Positions 15,528 to 22,303 of a stretch of DNA of 26,617 bases are shown piece after piece. Numbering within the stretch: the stretch's first letter is position 1; each line of letters opens with the position of its first letter. This stretch comes from Burkholderiales bacterium UBA1834 (lineage in GTDB: Bacteria; Pseudomonadota; Gammaproteobacteria; Burkholderiales; Burkholderiaceae_C), in assembly GCA_002339015.1 (NCBI GenBank), contig DDJC01000094.1:36424-63040 (forward strand), in the 5' to 3' direction. The notes beneath the pieces were generated by a model. It made no database searches and had not been told where the DNA came from. It saw nothing but the letters and a program-made list of their open reading frames with translations. Both the position numbers and the translations under genes were made by a program.

Positions 15528-16694
15528 ATGGCACAAGCCAGCGTGGCCCAGGCGCCCTGGGTGGATCACAAACGTTACCTTTGGCTGCTCGGCCCTGCCG
15601 TGCCTGTCATCGGGCTGACGGCGCTGGGGCTGTTCCAGCAGATGCAATGGCACTGGGTGGTGTGGCTGCCCATGCTGATCGTGCACGGCGTGCTGCCGCT
15701 GCTGGACTGGATTGTCGGCGAAGACCGCGAAAACCCGCCAGACAGCGCCATCGCTGCGCTGGAGGCCGATCCCTATTACCGCTGGCTGCTGTTCGCCTTC
15801 GTGCCGCTGCAATGGGCCGTGACGCTGTGGGGCGCCTGGTTGTTCGTGAATGTGGAGATGGCCTGGTACACCCAGCTCGGCCTCGCCTTGAGCGTGGGCC
15901 TGGTCAGCGGCATCGCCATCAACACCGGCCATGAACTGGGCCATAAGAAGAACACGCTGGACCAGTGGCTGGCCCGCATCGCGCTGGCGCCTTCGTGGTA
16001 TGGCCACTTCTATGTGGAGCACAACCGCGGCCACCACAAGAACGTGGCCACGCCCGAGGATCCCGCCAGCTCGCGCATGGGCGAGACCTTCTGGGCCTTC
16101 CTGCCACGCACGGTGATGGGCAGCCTGAAATCGGCCTGGGAACTTGAGGCCGAGCGCCTGGCCAAGCAGGGCAAGGGCGCGTGGAGCGTACACAACCAGA
16201 ACCTGCAATCGTGGGCGATCTCGCTGCTGATGTTCGCGGCCGTGGTGGCCTGGCTGGGCTGGGCCGTGCTGCCCTTCCTCGTCATCCAGGCGGTATATGG
16301 TTTCTCCCTGCTGGAGGTGGTGAACTACCTGGAGCATTACGGCCTGCTGCGCCAGAAAGGCGCCGATGGCCGCTACGAGCGCTGCCAGCCCCGCCACTCC
16401 TGGAACAGCAATCACATCGTGACCAACTTGTTCCTGTACCACCTGCAGCGCCATTCAGATCACCACGCGTTCCCGGCGCGGCGCTTCCAGGCGCTGCGGC
16501 ACTTTGACGAAGGCCCTCAACTGCCTTCGGGCTACGCGGCCATGCTGATGGTGGCCTACATTCCGCCGCTGTGGTTTGCCTTGATGGACAAGAAGGTGCT
16601 GGCGCATTACGACGGCGACATCTCGCGTGCCAACCTTCACCCCTCCAAGCGCAAGGCCCTGCTGGCGCGCTATGGACGCATGGCCCGGGCTTGA
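15528..16694 (+). CDS. alkB: Alkane 1-monooxygenase AlkB
   Basis: AlkB is the inner-membrane di-iron enzyme that hydroxylates the terminal carbon of n-alkanes, with electrons delivered by rubredoxin and rubredoxin reductase. The 388-residue protein has about six hydrophobic segments. It also has all expected ligand motifs: HELGHKK (His135, His139), EHNRGHHKN (His165, His169, His170), the alkane-hydroxylase motif NYLEHYGLL (His270) and LQRHSDHHA (His309, His312, His313). This spacing closely follows the Pseudomonas GPo1 enzyme, so it is AlkB proper rather than a fatty acid desaturase. The ATG at 15528 is set by AAGGAG nine bases upstream. No rubredoxin domain is fused and no rubredoxin gene lies in the window. 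Chain-length range cannot be read from the sequence. A terminator follows at 16778. Confidence 0.95.
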   Translation: MAQASVAQAPWVDHKRYLWLLGPAVPVIGLTALGLFQQMQWHWVVWLPMLIVHGVLPLLDWIVGEDRENPPDSAIAALEADPYYRWLLFAFVPLQWAVTLWGAWLFVNVEMAWYTQLGLALSVGLVSGIAINTGHELGHKKNTLDQWLARIALAPSWYGHFYVEHNRGHHKNVATPEDPASSRMGETFWAFLPRTVMGSLKSAWELEAERLAKQGKGAWSVHNQNLQSWAISLLMFAAVVAWLGWAVLPFLVIQAVYGFSLLEVVNYLEHYGLLRQKGADGRYERCQPRHSWNSNHIVTNLFLYHLQRHSDHHAFPARRFQALRHFDEGPQLPSGYAAMLMVAYIPPLWFALMDKKVLAHYDGDISRANLHPSKRKALLARYGRMARA

Positions 16695-16713
16695 TGCTTG
16701 ACGGGCAGGCCTC

Positions 16714-16740
16714 AAAAGAAAACCGTCCCTGAGGACGGTT
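16714..16740 (-). terminator. Terminator of the PA2169-type gene
   Basis: AACCGTCC (16721-16728) and GGACGGTT (16733-16740) form a perfect 8-bp stem with a 4-base loop. On the minus strand the stem is followed by TTCTTTT, so it points to termination of the minus-strand gene that stops at 16817. Confidence 0.7.
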
Positions 16741-16777
16741 GAAAGCGAAGAGGGTTTGGGCTGCCTTGCGGCATCCG

Positions 16778-16805
16778 GCGAGGGCTGCATGGGCCCTCGC
16801 GTTTT
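16778..16805 (+). terminator. Terminator of alkB
   Basis: GCGAGGGC (16778-16785) pairs perfectly with GCCCTCGC (16793-16800) around a 7-base loop, and GTTTT follows. On the plus strand this is the expected end of the alkB transcript, about 85 bases after its stop. Confidence 0.65.
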
Positions 16806-16816
16806 CAGGGGTGTGA

Positions 16817-17278
16817 TCAGTGGTGAGCGGCAGCGCGAGCCTGGTCGCGCAGCGAGCGCACCAGATCGTGGTTGCGCTGCACACCAGCGCGCTGAGCCAC
16901 CAGCACCGAGCGGATCTCGTCGGGCAGGTCCTTCTTCAGTGCCTTGTCGTAGCGGGCCAGCGCGCGGTCCTCGCCGCGTTCGCACTCTTCCAGCACGGCC
17001 TTGTCATCGGACAGCGACAGCGCCGCCTTGATGTTCAGCCAGCCGCGGTGCAGCGCACCCGAGGCGGTACCGCCCGTGGCAGGTTGTTCCTGGTTGGCGT
17101 ACACGATGCGCTGCAGCTCGGTGGCTGCAGCCTGGCATTCCGTGGCACGGCGTTCGAACATGGTCTTGAGGGTGGGAGAGTCGGCGTGTTCAGCACACTC
17201 CTTGAAGCCGTACTCGCCATCCTTGCAGTTTTCAATGACATCGTTGACGGTGTCGATCACTTCGGTTGCGTAGCTCAT
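16817..17278 (-). CDS. PA2169-type four-helix-bundle protein (DUF2383)
   Basis: The 153-residue soluble protein starts MSYATEVIDTVNDVIENCKDGEYGFKECAEHA, the usual opening of the PA2169 family, a ferritin-like four-helix bundle of unknown activity that is often found among stress genes. Predicted helices cover most of the chain, with conserved acidic and His/Cys positions (CKDGEYGF, ECAEHAD, ECERGED). The short C-terminal tail is Ala/His-rich. The start at 17278 is fixed by AAGGAG eight bases upstream; in-frame ATGs further 5' lack such a site. A 7-bp stem-loop (17302-17327) lies in its leader. It is transcribed away from the PLD gene, with a clear terminator behind it. Metal binding is possible but cannot be shown here. 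Confidence 0.88.
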   Translation of the reverse strand: MSYATEVIDTVNDVIENCKDGEYGFKECAEHADSPTLKTMFERRATECQAAATELQRIVYANQEQPATGGTASGALHRGWLNIKAALSLSDDKAVLEECERGEDRALARYDKALKKDLPDEIRSVLVAQRAGVQRNHDLVRSLRDQARAAAHH

Positions 17279-17301
17279 GGGGGTCTCCTTTTTGAGATCC
17301 G

Positions 17302-17327
17302 GCCAACCTTTTTTCATGGCGGTTGGC
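17302..17327 (-). other. Leader stem-loop upstream of the PA2169-type gene
   Basis: GCCAACC (17302-17308) and GGTTGGC (17321-17327) can pair over a 12-base loop that is A-rich on the minus strand. It sits about 24 bases before the start codon and would lie in the 5' leader of the mRNA. Confidence 0.35.
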
Positions 17328-17468
17328 AAAACCGAGACTCCAGCGTAAAAGCACGGCCGTTCAGGGGCAGTCAGTGTGGCCTGAACTGGAGGTCAGTGAT
17401 GCCTGACGCTGGCGCCGTGGTGCCGCACAGCCGTGGGGCATGGATGTCACATGGTGTGTCAGCACTTC

Positions 17469-17498
17469 TTGACAAGGGGGTCGGAGGGCGCTGATAGG
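17469..17498 (+). promoter_or_regulatory. Sigma-70-like promoter of the PLD gene
   Basis: A perfect -35 hexamer TTGACA (17469-17474) is followed after 18 bases by GATAGG (17493-17498), a weak -10. Transcription would start near 17505, so the ATG at 17507 would be almost leaderless; a start further downstream is more likely. Confidence 0.4.
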
Positions 17499-17557
17499 CC
17501 AGGGCCATGGGTATGGTCACAATCCCCTGTGTCTGGACGGCGCAGCTGAGGTGTGGC

Positions 17558-19078
17558 GTGATCCCTTCCCCAAAACAAGATGGACGACCGAGGAGACCCG
17601 CTGCCGGTGCCTGTTTGGCGTTGGCAGGCGGTCGCGGGAGGGCGGGCCCGCGCCGGCGCACCGTCCAGACCTTTTGTGTCCTGGCGAGTGTGGCGGCATT
17701 GGCAGCCTGCAGCTCCCTGGCACCTCGTCGCGCGCTGCCTGCTCCTTCTGCGAGCACGGCGCATCTGGCAACCCTGGTGCAGGTGAGCACTGCCAGCGAC
17801 GATCTGCGCCGCGGCGAGCGGGCTCGACTGCTCAACCATGTGCAATCCGAAGGGCGGCCGGATCTGGTCAAGCGCCATCTGGCCGCCATGACCTCGCAGA
17901 AGCGTGTGCGCCTGTCGGCGGACAACGATGTGCATCTGCTGGTGGATGGCCCCCAGACCTTCGCTGCCATGTTCAAGGCCGTGGAGTCGGCACGCCGCTC
18001 GATCTGGCTGGAGAGCTACATCATCGAGGACGAGGACATCGCGGTGCGCCTGCGGGATCTGCTGATCCGCAAGCGGGCTGAAGGCGTGACCATCCACGTG
18101 ATCTACGACGCCGTGGGCTCGATCGGCACCTCGCGCGAGTTCTTTCAGAGTCTGCGCGATGCAGGTGTGCATACGTGTGCCTTCAACCCCATCAACCCGC
18201 TGACCCGGCCAGGCTACTGGGGCATCAACCACCGCGATCACCGCAAGATCCTGGCGGTCGACGAGCAATGGGCCTTCACTGGCGGCATCAACATCTCCAA
18301 GGTGTATTCGTCGGGCTCGTCCCTGTTCAGCAAGAAAAGGAAGGGCAAGGACCCCGACGGCGATGGCAAGGACAATGGTTGGCGTGACACGCAGGTGCAG
18401 ATCAATGGCCCTGCCGCGGCCGAGATGGCCCGCATCGTTCGCCAGACCTGGGATGCACAGGGCTGCAAGCCGGTGATCAATGCCTCGGTGATCACGGGCG
18501 CTGATCCGAAGGGTGGCCAAAAGCGCGGTGACAAGGTGCTGCAGGTCATCGTCAGCGGCCCCGACGAAGCAGGCATGGATACTTATGTGTCCCTCCTGAC
18601 GGCACTGGACGCGGCACAGGAGAGCATCCACATCACGATGGCCTATTTCGCGCCCGGACAGGACATGGTGCAGGCCCTGTGCGACGCAGCGCAGCGCGGT
18701 GTGGAAGTGCAGATGATCCTGCCGTCCATCAGCGATTTCAGTCCGGTGCTGTATGCGGGGCGTTCGTACTATGAGCAGTTGCTGTCGGCTGGCGTGAAGC
18801 TGTATGAGCTGGACAGCGCGGTACTGCATGCCAAGACGGTGGTGGTCGACGGGGTGTGGTCGACGGTCGGCTCGAGCAACATGGACTGGCGCAGTTTTGT
18901 GAGCAACAACGAGATCAATGTGGTGGTGCTGGGCCGCGATTTCGGCCAGTCCATGGAAGCGCTGTTCCAGCAGGATTTGCGCTCGTCCACCGCCATTGAT
19001 CCCCAGGCCTGGAAGAATCGATCGCTGTTTGAAAAGCTCAAGGAAAAAAGCGCCCGGCTGTTCGAGCGCCTGATGTGA
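17558..19078 (+). CDS. Phospholipase D/cardiolipin synthase-like lipoprotein
   Basis: The protein has two PLD domains, each with an HxKxxxxD motif: HRKILAVD in the first and HAKTVVVD in the second, followed by GGINIS and GSSNMD respectively. This is the cardiolipin synthase (ClsA/ClsB/ClsC) pattern, in which phosphatidyl groups are moved between lipids. The first domain starts VRLSADNDVHLLVDG and is interrupted by a Lys/Asp-rich loop (KKRKGKDPDGDGKDNG). Before the domains lies a basic stretch, a hydrophobic segment and a lipobox LAAC, so it is probably a lipoprotein acting in the periplasm. The start is unsure: GTG 17558 has GAGGT five bases before it, ATG 17507 gives a very long n-region, and TTG 17615 puts the lipobox Cys at residue 32. 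Confidence 0.85.
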   Translation: MIPSPKQDGRPRRPAAGACLALAGGRGRAGPRRRTVQTFCVLASVAALAACSSLAPRRALPAPSASTAHLATLVQVSTASDDLRRGERARLLNHVQSEGRPDLVKRHLAAMTSQKRVRLSADNDVHLLVDGPQTFAAMFKAVESARRSIWLESYIIEDEDIAVRLRDLLIRKRAEGVTIHVIYDAVGSIGTSREFFQSLRDAGVHTCAFNPINPLTRPGYWGINHRDHRKILAVDEQWAFTGGINISKVYSSGSSLFSKKRKGKDPDGDGKDNGWRDTQVQINGPAAAEMARIVRQTWDAQGCKPVINASVITGADPKGGQKRGDKVLQVIVSGPDEAGMDTYVSLLTALDAAQESIHITMAYFAPGQDMVQALCDAAQRGVEVQMILPSISDFSPVLYAGRSYYEQLLSAGVKLYELDSAVLHAKTVVVDGVWSTVGSSNMDWRSFVSNNEINVVVLGRDFGQSMEALFQQDLRSSTAIDPQAWKNRSLFEKLKEKSARLFERLM

Positions 19079-19101
19079 TGCAGCAGGCCAGGCCTGGCGA
19101 C

Positions 19102-20181
19102 TCAGGCCAGGATGGCCGAAGCCCTGACGGTGTCGTGCACGAAGCGCAGCTTGTCGCGCACGGGATCCGACAGCGTGAAGGGGTAGACATCGTCCATGCC
19201 CATGCTGCGATTCAAGGCGTTGAGCGCAAGGCTCAAGCGCATCCAGCGCAGGATCAACTGGTCGAAATCGAGCCCCCGAGCCATCATCAGGGCATTCTCA
19301 CGGGCCTGCCGCGCGGCTTTCGGATCCTGCCCTGGCAGCCGCACTGAATCCGCGAAATCATCGGCTGTCTCTATGGTGGCGCGCATGTGCATGTAGTGCG
19401 CCCAGGTCTCTGCCCAGCCTTCCCATGGGTGGGCGCTCGCATAGGTCGAGATGTGCTGGTCCGCCCACTGGGGATCGGGCTGTTCATAGTGCCGCTTGAG
19501 CGCTTCGGCGTAGTCCTCGCGCTCGTCGCCGAACAAGGTACGGAAGGCATCGAGCCGCTGTTCCTGTGGGGCGATCAGCTCATCCCAATAGAAATGTCCG
19601 ATCTCATGACGAAAGTGGCCCAGTACAGTCCGGTAGGGTTCGCCCATCTCATTGCGCGAACGCACCCGCTCGACATCGTCGGCCTCGGACAGATTGATCG
19701 TGATGTGACCGTGGTCATGGCCCGTGATCACATGAAAGCCTGCTTCCGGCAAATTCTCCAGAAACGAGAAACGCAAGGGGTTGAGGGTTTCATGCTCGAA
19801 CAGCGGCAGACCCAGCTCCCGCAGGTTGAACACCAGGCGGCGCTTGGCCTGTTCCATCTTGTAGAGCGAAGCCTGCCGCCCCGGCAGTGACAGATCCGGA
19901 ATCTGATGGGTGAGCCTGCATGATACGCAAAGCTCCTGGCTGTCCGCGGCTTCCACGGCCCAGTTGCAGGTGTCCGTGCTCACGTAATGGTGGCACAGCC
20001 GGTAGGCGGGTTGCCCCTCCGTCTGCCCACCCGCAACGCGCCACAGGCCATCGTCGGAGCGCTCCAGCGCCGCCAGGCGGAACTGGTCCGGCAGGAAGGC
20101 CAGGGTATGGCCACAGGCCACGCAGCGGGGGTTCTCGAAGTAGACAGGGCTGTCGCAGTGATCGCAGCGAAAAGTCCTCAT
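19102..20181 (-). CDS. Putative zinc-binding metallopeptidase with zinc ribbons
   Basis: The 359-residue cytoplasmic-looking protein opens with a zinc ribbon, CDHC (6-9) and CVAC (20-23), followed by further Cys/His clusters (RLCHHY, CNW, LCVSC), which resembles the zinc-ribbon plus Peptidase_Mx architecture of a family seen widely in proteobacteria. The catalytic helix is HEIGHFYWDE (192-201), an HExxH zinc site, and a helical part follows that contains AHPWEGWAETWAHYMHM, with conserved Glu and His that may give the third ligand. No signal peptide is present. The ATG at 20181 is preceded by GAGGA. It is the last gene of the minus-strand run 19102-23939. Substrate and regulation are unknown. 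Confidence 0.85.
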   Translation of the reverse strand: MRTFRCDHCDSPVYFENPRCVACGHTLAFLPDQFRLAALERSDDGLWRVAGGQTEGQPAYRLCHHYVSTDTCNWAVEAADSQELCVSCRLTHQIPDLSLPGRQASLYKMEQAKRRLVFNLRELGLPLFEHETLNPLRFSFLENLPEAGFHVITGHDHGHITINLSEADDVERVRSRNEMGEPYRTVLGHFRHEIGHFYWDELIAPQEQRLDAFRTLFGDEREDYAEALKRHYEQPDPQWADQHISTYASAHPWEGWAETWAHYMHMRATIETADDFADSVRLPGQDPKAARQARENALMMARGLDFDQLILRWMRLSLALNALNRSMGMDDVYPFTLSDPVRDKLRFVHDTVRASAILA

Positions 20182-20258
20182 GGGGTCCTCTTGACGCCTC
20201 CAGGGCGTTCACATGTGGTCATGGAAGGCACCCCCGTCGTGCAGTGCTGCTCGCGCCT

Positions 20259-20612
20259 TCAGGGCGAGGCAGCCATCCCGTCCAGCAGTTTCTGAAGCTC
20301 GTCGACATCGAAGGGCTTGGACAGGATGTGGACGCGCTCGGGCAGATGGGGGCGGTACATCTCGGCGCGGTGACCGGTCAGCAGCAAGCCGTGCACATGC
20401 CCGTTGTGACCCATGACCTGGCGCATGAGCTCCAGTCCCGACATGCCTGGCAGCTCAAGATCGCTGATCAGCAGGTCAACCCCTGCGGCCTGCAGGGCGT
20501 CGCTGGCGTCCTCTGCGCTCTCGAACGAGCGGACATCATGGCCCCACGATTGCAACAGAAGTTCAACCATGTCCCGCACGTCGGGCGCGTCTTCGATGTA
20601 AATGATGTTCAT
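20259..20612 (-). CDS. Single-domain response regulator (CheY-like receiver)
   Basis: The 117-residue protein is a lone receiver domain with no output domain. It shows the acidic pair Glu7/Asp8 (YIEDAPDV), phospho-acceptor Asp51 in LISDLELPG, switch Thr79 in LLLTGH and Lys99 in LSKPFD. Such proteins act by protein contact or as phosphate shuttles. The ATG at 20612 was chosen because the upstream in-frame extension is Pro/Gly-rich and unlike the family. Two other histidine-kinase-like genes at 24901-25647 and 25673-26617 are possible partners. It sits 77 bases upstream of the metallopeptidase gene and 146 bases downstream of an unknown helical protein. Confidence 0.92.
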   Translation of the reverse strand: MNIIYIEDAPDVRDMVELLLQSWGHDVRSFESAEDASDALQAAGVDLLISDLELPGMSGLELMRQVMGHNGHVHGLLLTGHRAEMYRPHLPERVHILSKPFDVDELQKLLDGMAASP

Positions 20613-20758
20613 CCGGTCTGAGTCAGGGCGGCGCGGTGGCCTGGCGTCAAGGAGCTGTCCGAAGTGCCCCCGGCCCCAAAAGGCTGCTGGCAAGTGGTCC
20701 ATGGTATCCCATGGCCCCGATGGCCCAGGCACGGCAGGGACATCATCCGGTGGCATCC

Positions 20759-21271
20759 TCAGGCTGCCGCAGCCTGCATGGCGGGGTGATGGGAGAGGGG
20801 GTGATCGACAAAGCGCGTTGAAGTCGGCAGCGAGCGCTCAAGGGAGCGGCGCAGGCGCTGCAGCATGGTTTCACGCTGTTCCAGATAGAACTCGCAGGCC
20901 AGCGCCTCAGCCTGGGGAGACACATGCCACAGGGAGACCAGAATTTCTTCTGCCATCAATGCAGCCTCGACCTTGGTGTGCACGACGTCAAACATGGTTG
21001 ACCAGTGATGGGCCGAAGGATCCATGGCCACCAGGCGCGGCAGGATGGCGTGGTAGCACTCGCGTTCAGTGAAGCGCGGGTCCTCCGTCATGCTGCGGCC
21101 ACCGATGTCAGTGCGGCCCAACGCGCTGTCGCGGGCCATCAGGAAGCACATCAGTTCGGCCAGTGCCTCACGACGCAGCTCAGGGTTGAGTTCGCCCATG
21201 CGCTTGATGGCATCCATGTACAGTCGCACGGTGGTGTGGTCGTCGGTCATCAGTCTGTGGAACTCACCCAT
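20759..21271 (-). CDS. Helical protein of unknown function, possibly hemerythrin-like
   Basis: I do not recognise this 170-residue protein with certainty. It is mostly helical, without signal peptide or membrane segment. The start MGEFHRLMTDDHTTVRLYMDAIKRMGE and the later segment HHWSTMFDVVHTKVEAALMAEE recall the spaced His/Asp/Glu pattern of HHE hemerythrin-like bundles, so iron or oxygen binding is possible but weakly supported. The Ala-rich tail AMQAAAA is probably disordered. The ATG at 21271 has GGAG a few bases upstream; a second in-frame ATG (21250) is an alternative. It is followed by a single-domain receiver gene and preceded, 24 bases upstream, by a small acidic-protein gene, so an operon with the latter is likely. 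Confidence 0.65.
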   Translation of the reverse strand: MGEFHRLMTDDHTTVRLYMDAIKRMGELNPELRREALAELMCFLMARDSALGRTDIGGRSMTEDPRFTERECYHAILPRLVAMDPSAHHWSTMFDVVHTKVEAALMAEEILVSLWHVSPQAEALACEFYLEQRETMLQRLRRSLERSLPTSTRFVDHPLSHHPAMQAAAA

Positions 21272-21295
21272 GTCGCACTCCAGGCTATCGGTCGG

Positions 21296-21502
21296 TCAAG
21301 GGCGCTGGTGGCGCCCGGGGTTTTTGATCTGGTCCAGCCCGCGCATGCCGTGCAGGTCGGTGTCCAACTGGCCGGACTCAATGTCTTGTCGGGCCTGTTC
21401 GATGACGCCTTCCTTATCAGGGCCGACGTCGTGGTGGTCTTGATCGCGTTCATGAGGCAAGGGAGCGTCGGACGCGGAATGAGGGGCTTTGTTCTGTTTC
21501 AT
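21296..21502 (-). CDS. Small hydrophilic protein of unknown function
   Basis: This 68-residue soluble protein, MKQNKAPHS onward, is rich in Asp, Glu, His and Gln. The PLPHERDQDHHD stretch and the later QARQDIESGQLDTDLHGMRGLD are patterns I associate with small uncharacterised proteins of Pseudomonas and Burkholderiales. No domain is known to me and no membrane segment is visible; most of it is likely disordered with one helix. The ATG at 21502 has GGAG nine bases upstream, better than the ATG at 21517. It overlaps the stop of a 33-codon upstream frame and lies 24 bases before the next gene. Confidence 0.7.
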   Translation of the reverse strand: MKQNKAPHSASDAPLPHERDQDHHDVGPDKEGVIEQARQDIESGQLDTDLHGMRGLDQIKNPGRHQRP

Positions 21503-21600
21503 GGTGATTGGCTCCATGGTGTTCGATCCTCATTCCGCGCCCGGCATCGCCGCCGGGCTGGGGGAGGGGCGATGTGGTTGACTGTGCGGGGCATTGCCAT
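21499..21600 (-). CDS. Possible 33-codon leader ORF
   Basis: An ATG at 21600 preceded five bases upstream by a strong GGAGGAG opens a 33-codon frame rich in Arg and Pro. It ends with a TGA that overlaps the ATG of the following small gene (ATGA). The peptide resembles no family and may serve only to couple translation, or may be fortuitous. Confidence 0.3.
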   Translation of the reverse strand: MAMPRTVNHIAPPPARRRCRARNEDRTPWSQSP

Positions 21601-21663
21601 GTCTCCTCCCACACGGTTCGCTGTCACCTCCCCGGGACCGGGCGGATCCGTTGCCTTGAGGCC

Positions 21664-22176
21664 TCAAGACGTCTTGTCGACGGTCAGACGGTTGACGACA
21701 TTGGTGACGCCATCAACAGCCTGGGCGAGCTCGGAAGCACGGGCCAGCGATTGAGCGTCAGGGGCCACGCCAGTCAGTGTCACCTGGCCAGCCTTGGTGT
21801 CCACGTTGATCTTCGTGGCCTTGAGCTGGTCGTCAGCGGCCAGGGCGGCATTGACCTTGGTGGTGATCGTCGCGTCGGCCACGGTGGCTTCGATCTTCTG
21901 GCCCATTTCCGTGGCCTTGGCGCTGGCCTGGTCAGCCGTGTTGGCGCTGGCTTCGCGGGCATCGTTCATGGCCACCTGGGTGTCAGCCTTGAGGTCGGCA
22001 GCGCCTTGGCGGGCATCGGCTGCAGCGTTGTCCATCGCGCTGGAAGCGCTGGCCACGGCGCTGTCGAGCTGCTGGCCGGCGGTGCGCTCGTCGTGGCGGT
22101 CACAGCCGCTCAGCGCCACGGCGCCCAGCAGGGCCAGGGTGGCGGGCAAAATGATACGGTTCTTGGTGGTGTTCAT
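21664..22176 (-). CDS. BON-domain lipoprotein
   Basis: The 170-residue precursor has a lipoprotein signal with lipobox LSGC (Cys25), so the mature protein should be lipid-anchored in the envelope. An Ala/Asp-rich helical region (about 30-98) follows, with repeated AxxxA spacing and probably coiled coil. The C-terminal BON domain (about 101-167) has the typical core: ITTKVNAALAADDQLKATKINVDTKAG, then VTLTGVAPDAQSLARA and VDGVTNVVNRLTV. BON domains bind membranes or phospholipids and occur in osmotic-stress proteins such as OsmY. AAGGAG lies six bases before the ATG. A 7-bp hairpin (22195-22212) sits just upstream in the leader. By family and setting, a role in envelope stress tolerance is likely. 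Confidence 0.92.
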   Translation of the reverse strand: MNTTKNRIILPATLALLGAVALSGCDRHDERTAGQQLDSAVASASSAMDNAAADARQGAADLKADTQVAMNDAREASANTADQASAKATEMGQKIEATVADATITTKVNAALAADDQLKATKINVDTKAGQVTLTGVAPDAQSLARASELAQAVDGVTNVVNRLTVDKTS

Positions 22177-22194
22177 GCTGTTCTCCTTGGGTAC

Positions 22195-22212
22195 CGCGGC
22201 ATCGGTGCCGCG
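22195..22212 (-). other. Hairpin upstream of the BON lipoprotein gene
   Basis: CGCGGCA (22195-22201) and TGCCGCG (22206-22212) form a perfect 7-bp stem with a 4-base loop, 18 bases before the BON gene ATG and next to its ribosome binding site. No T tract follows, so a leader structure is more likely than a terminator for the oxidoreductase gene upstream. Confidence 0.35.
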
Positions 22213-22303
22213 CTAGGGTGGTCTCTGGTCGGGCGGGCTGCCGGCCAGACCGGCTTTCCGCATGCTCAGAACGATAAGCGCAGGCCTTTCAGCGCACCAG
22301 TCA

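Noticed and set aside
15372..16454. 360-codon minus-strand frame opposite alkB
   Set aside because: Overlaps the alkB coding region with its complete histidine boxes; Gln/His-rich antisense composition.
17459..18829. 456-codon minus-strand frame opposite the PLD gene
   Set aside because: The plus strand has two full HKD motifs; this frame has none and reads as antisense.
19087..19098. 12-bp palindrome GCCAGGCCTGGC between the converging PLD and peptidase genes
   Set aside because: It could be part of a terminator, but no T tract follows on either strand and GGCC-rich palindromes are frequent in this composition.
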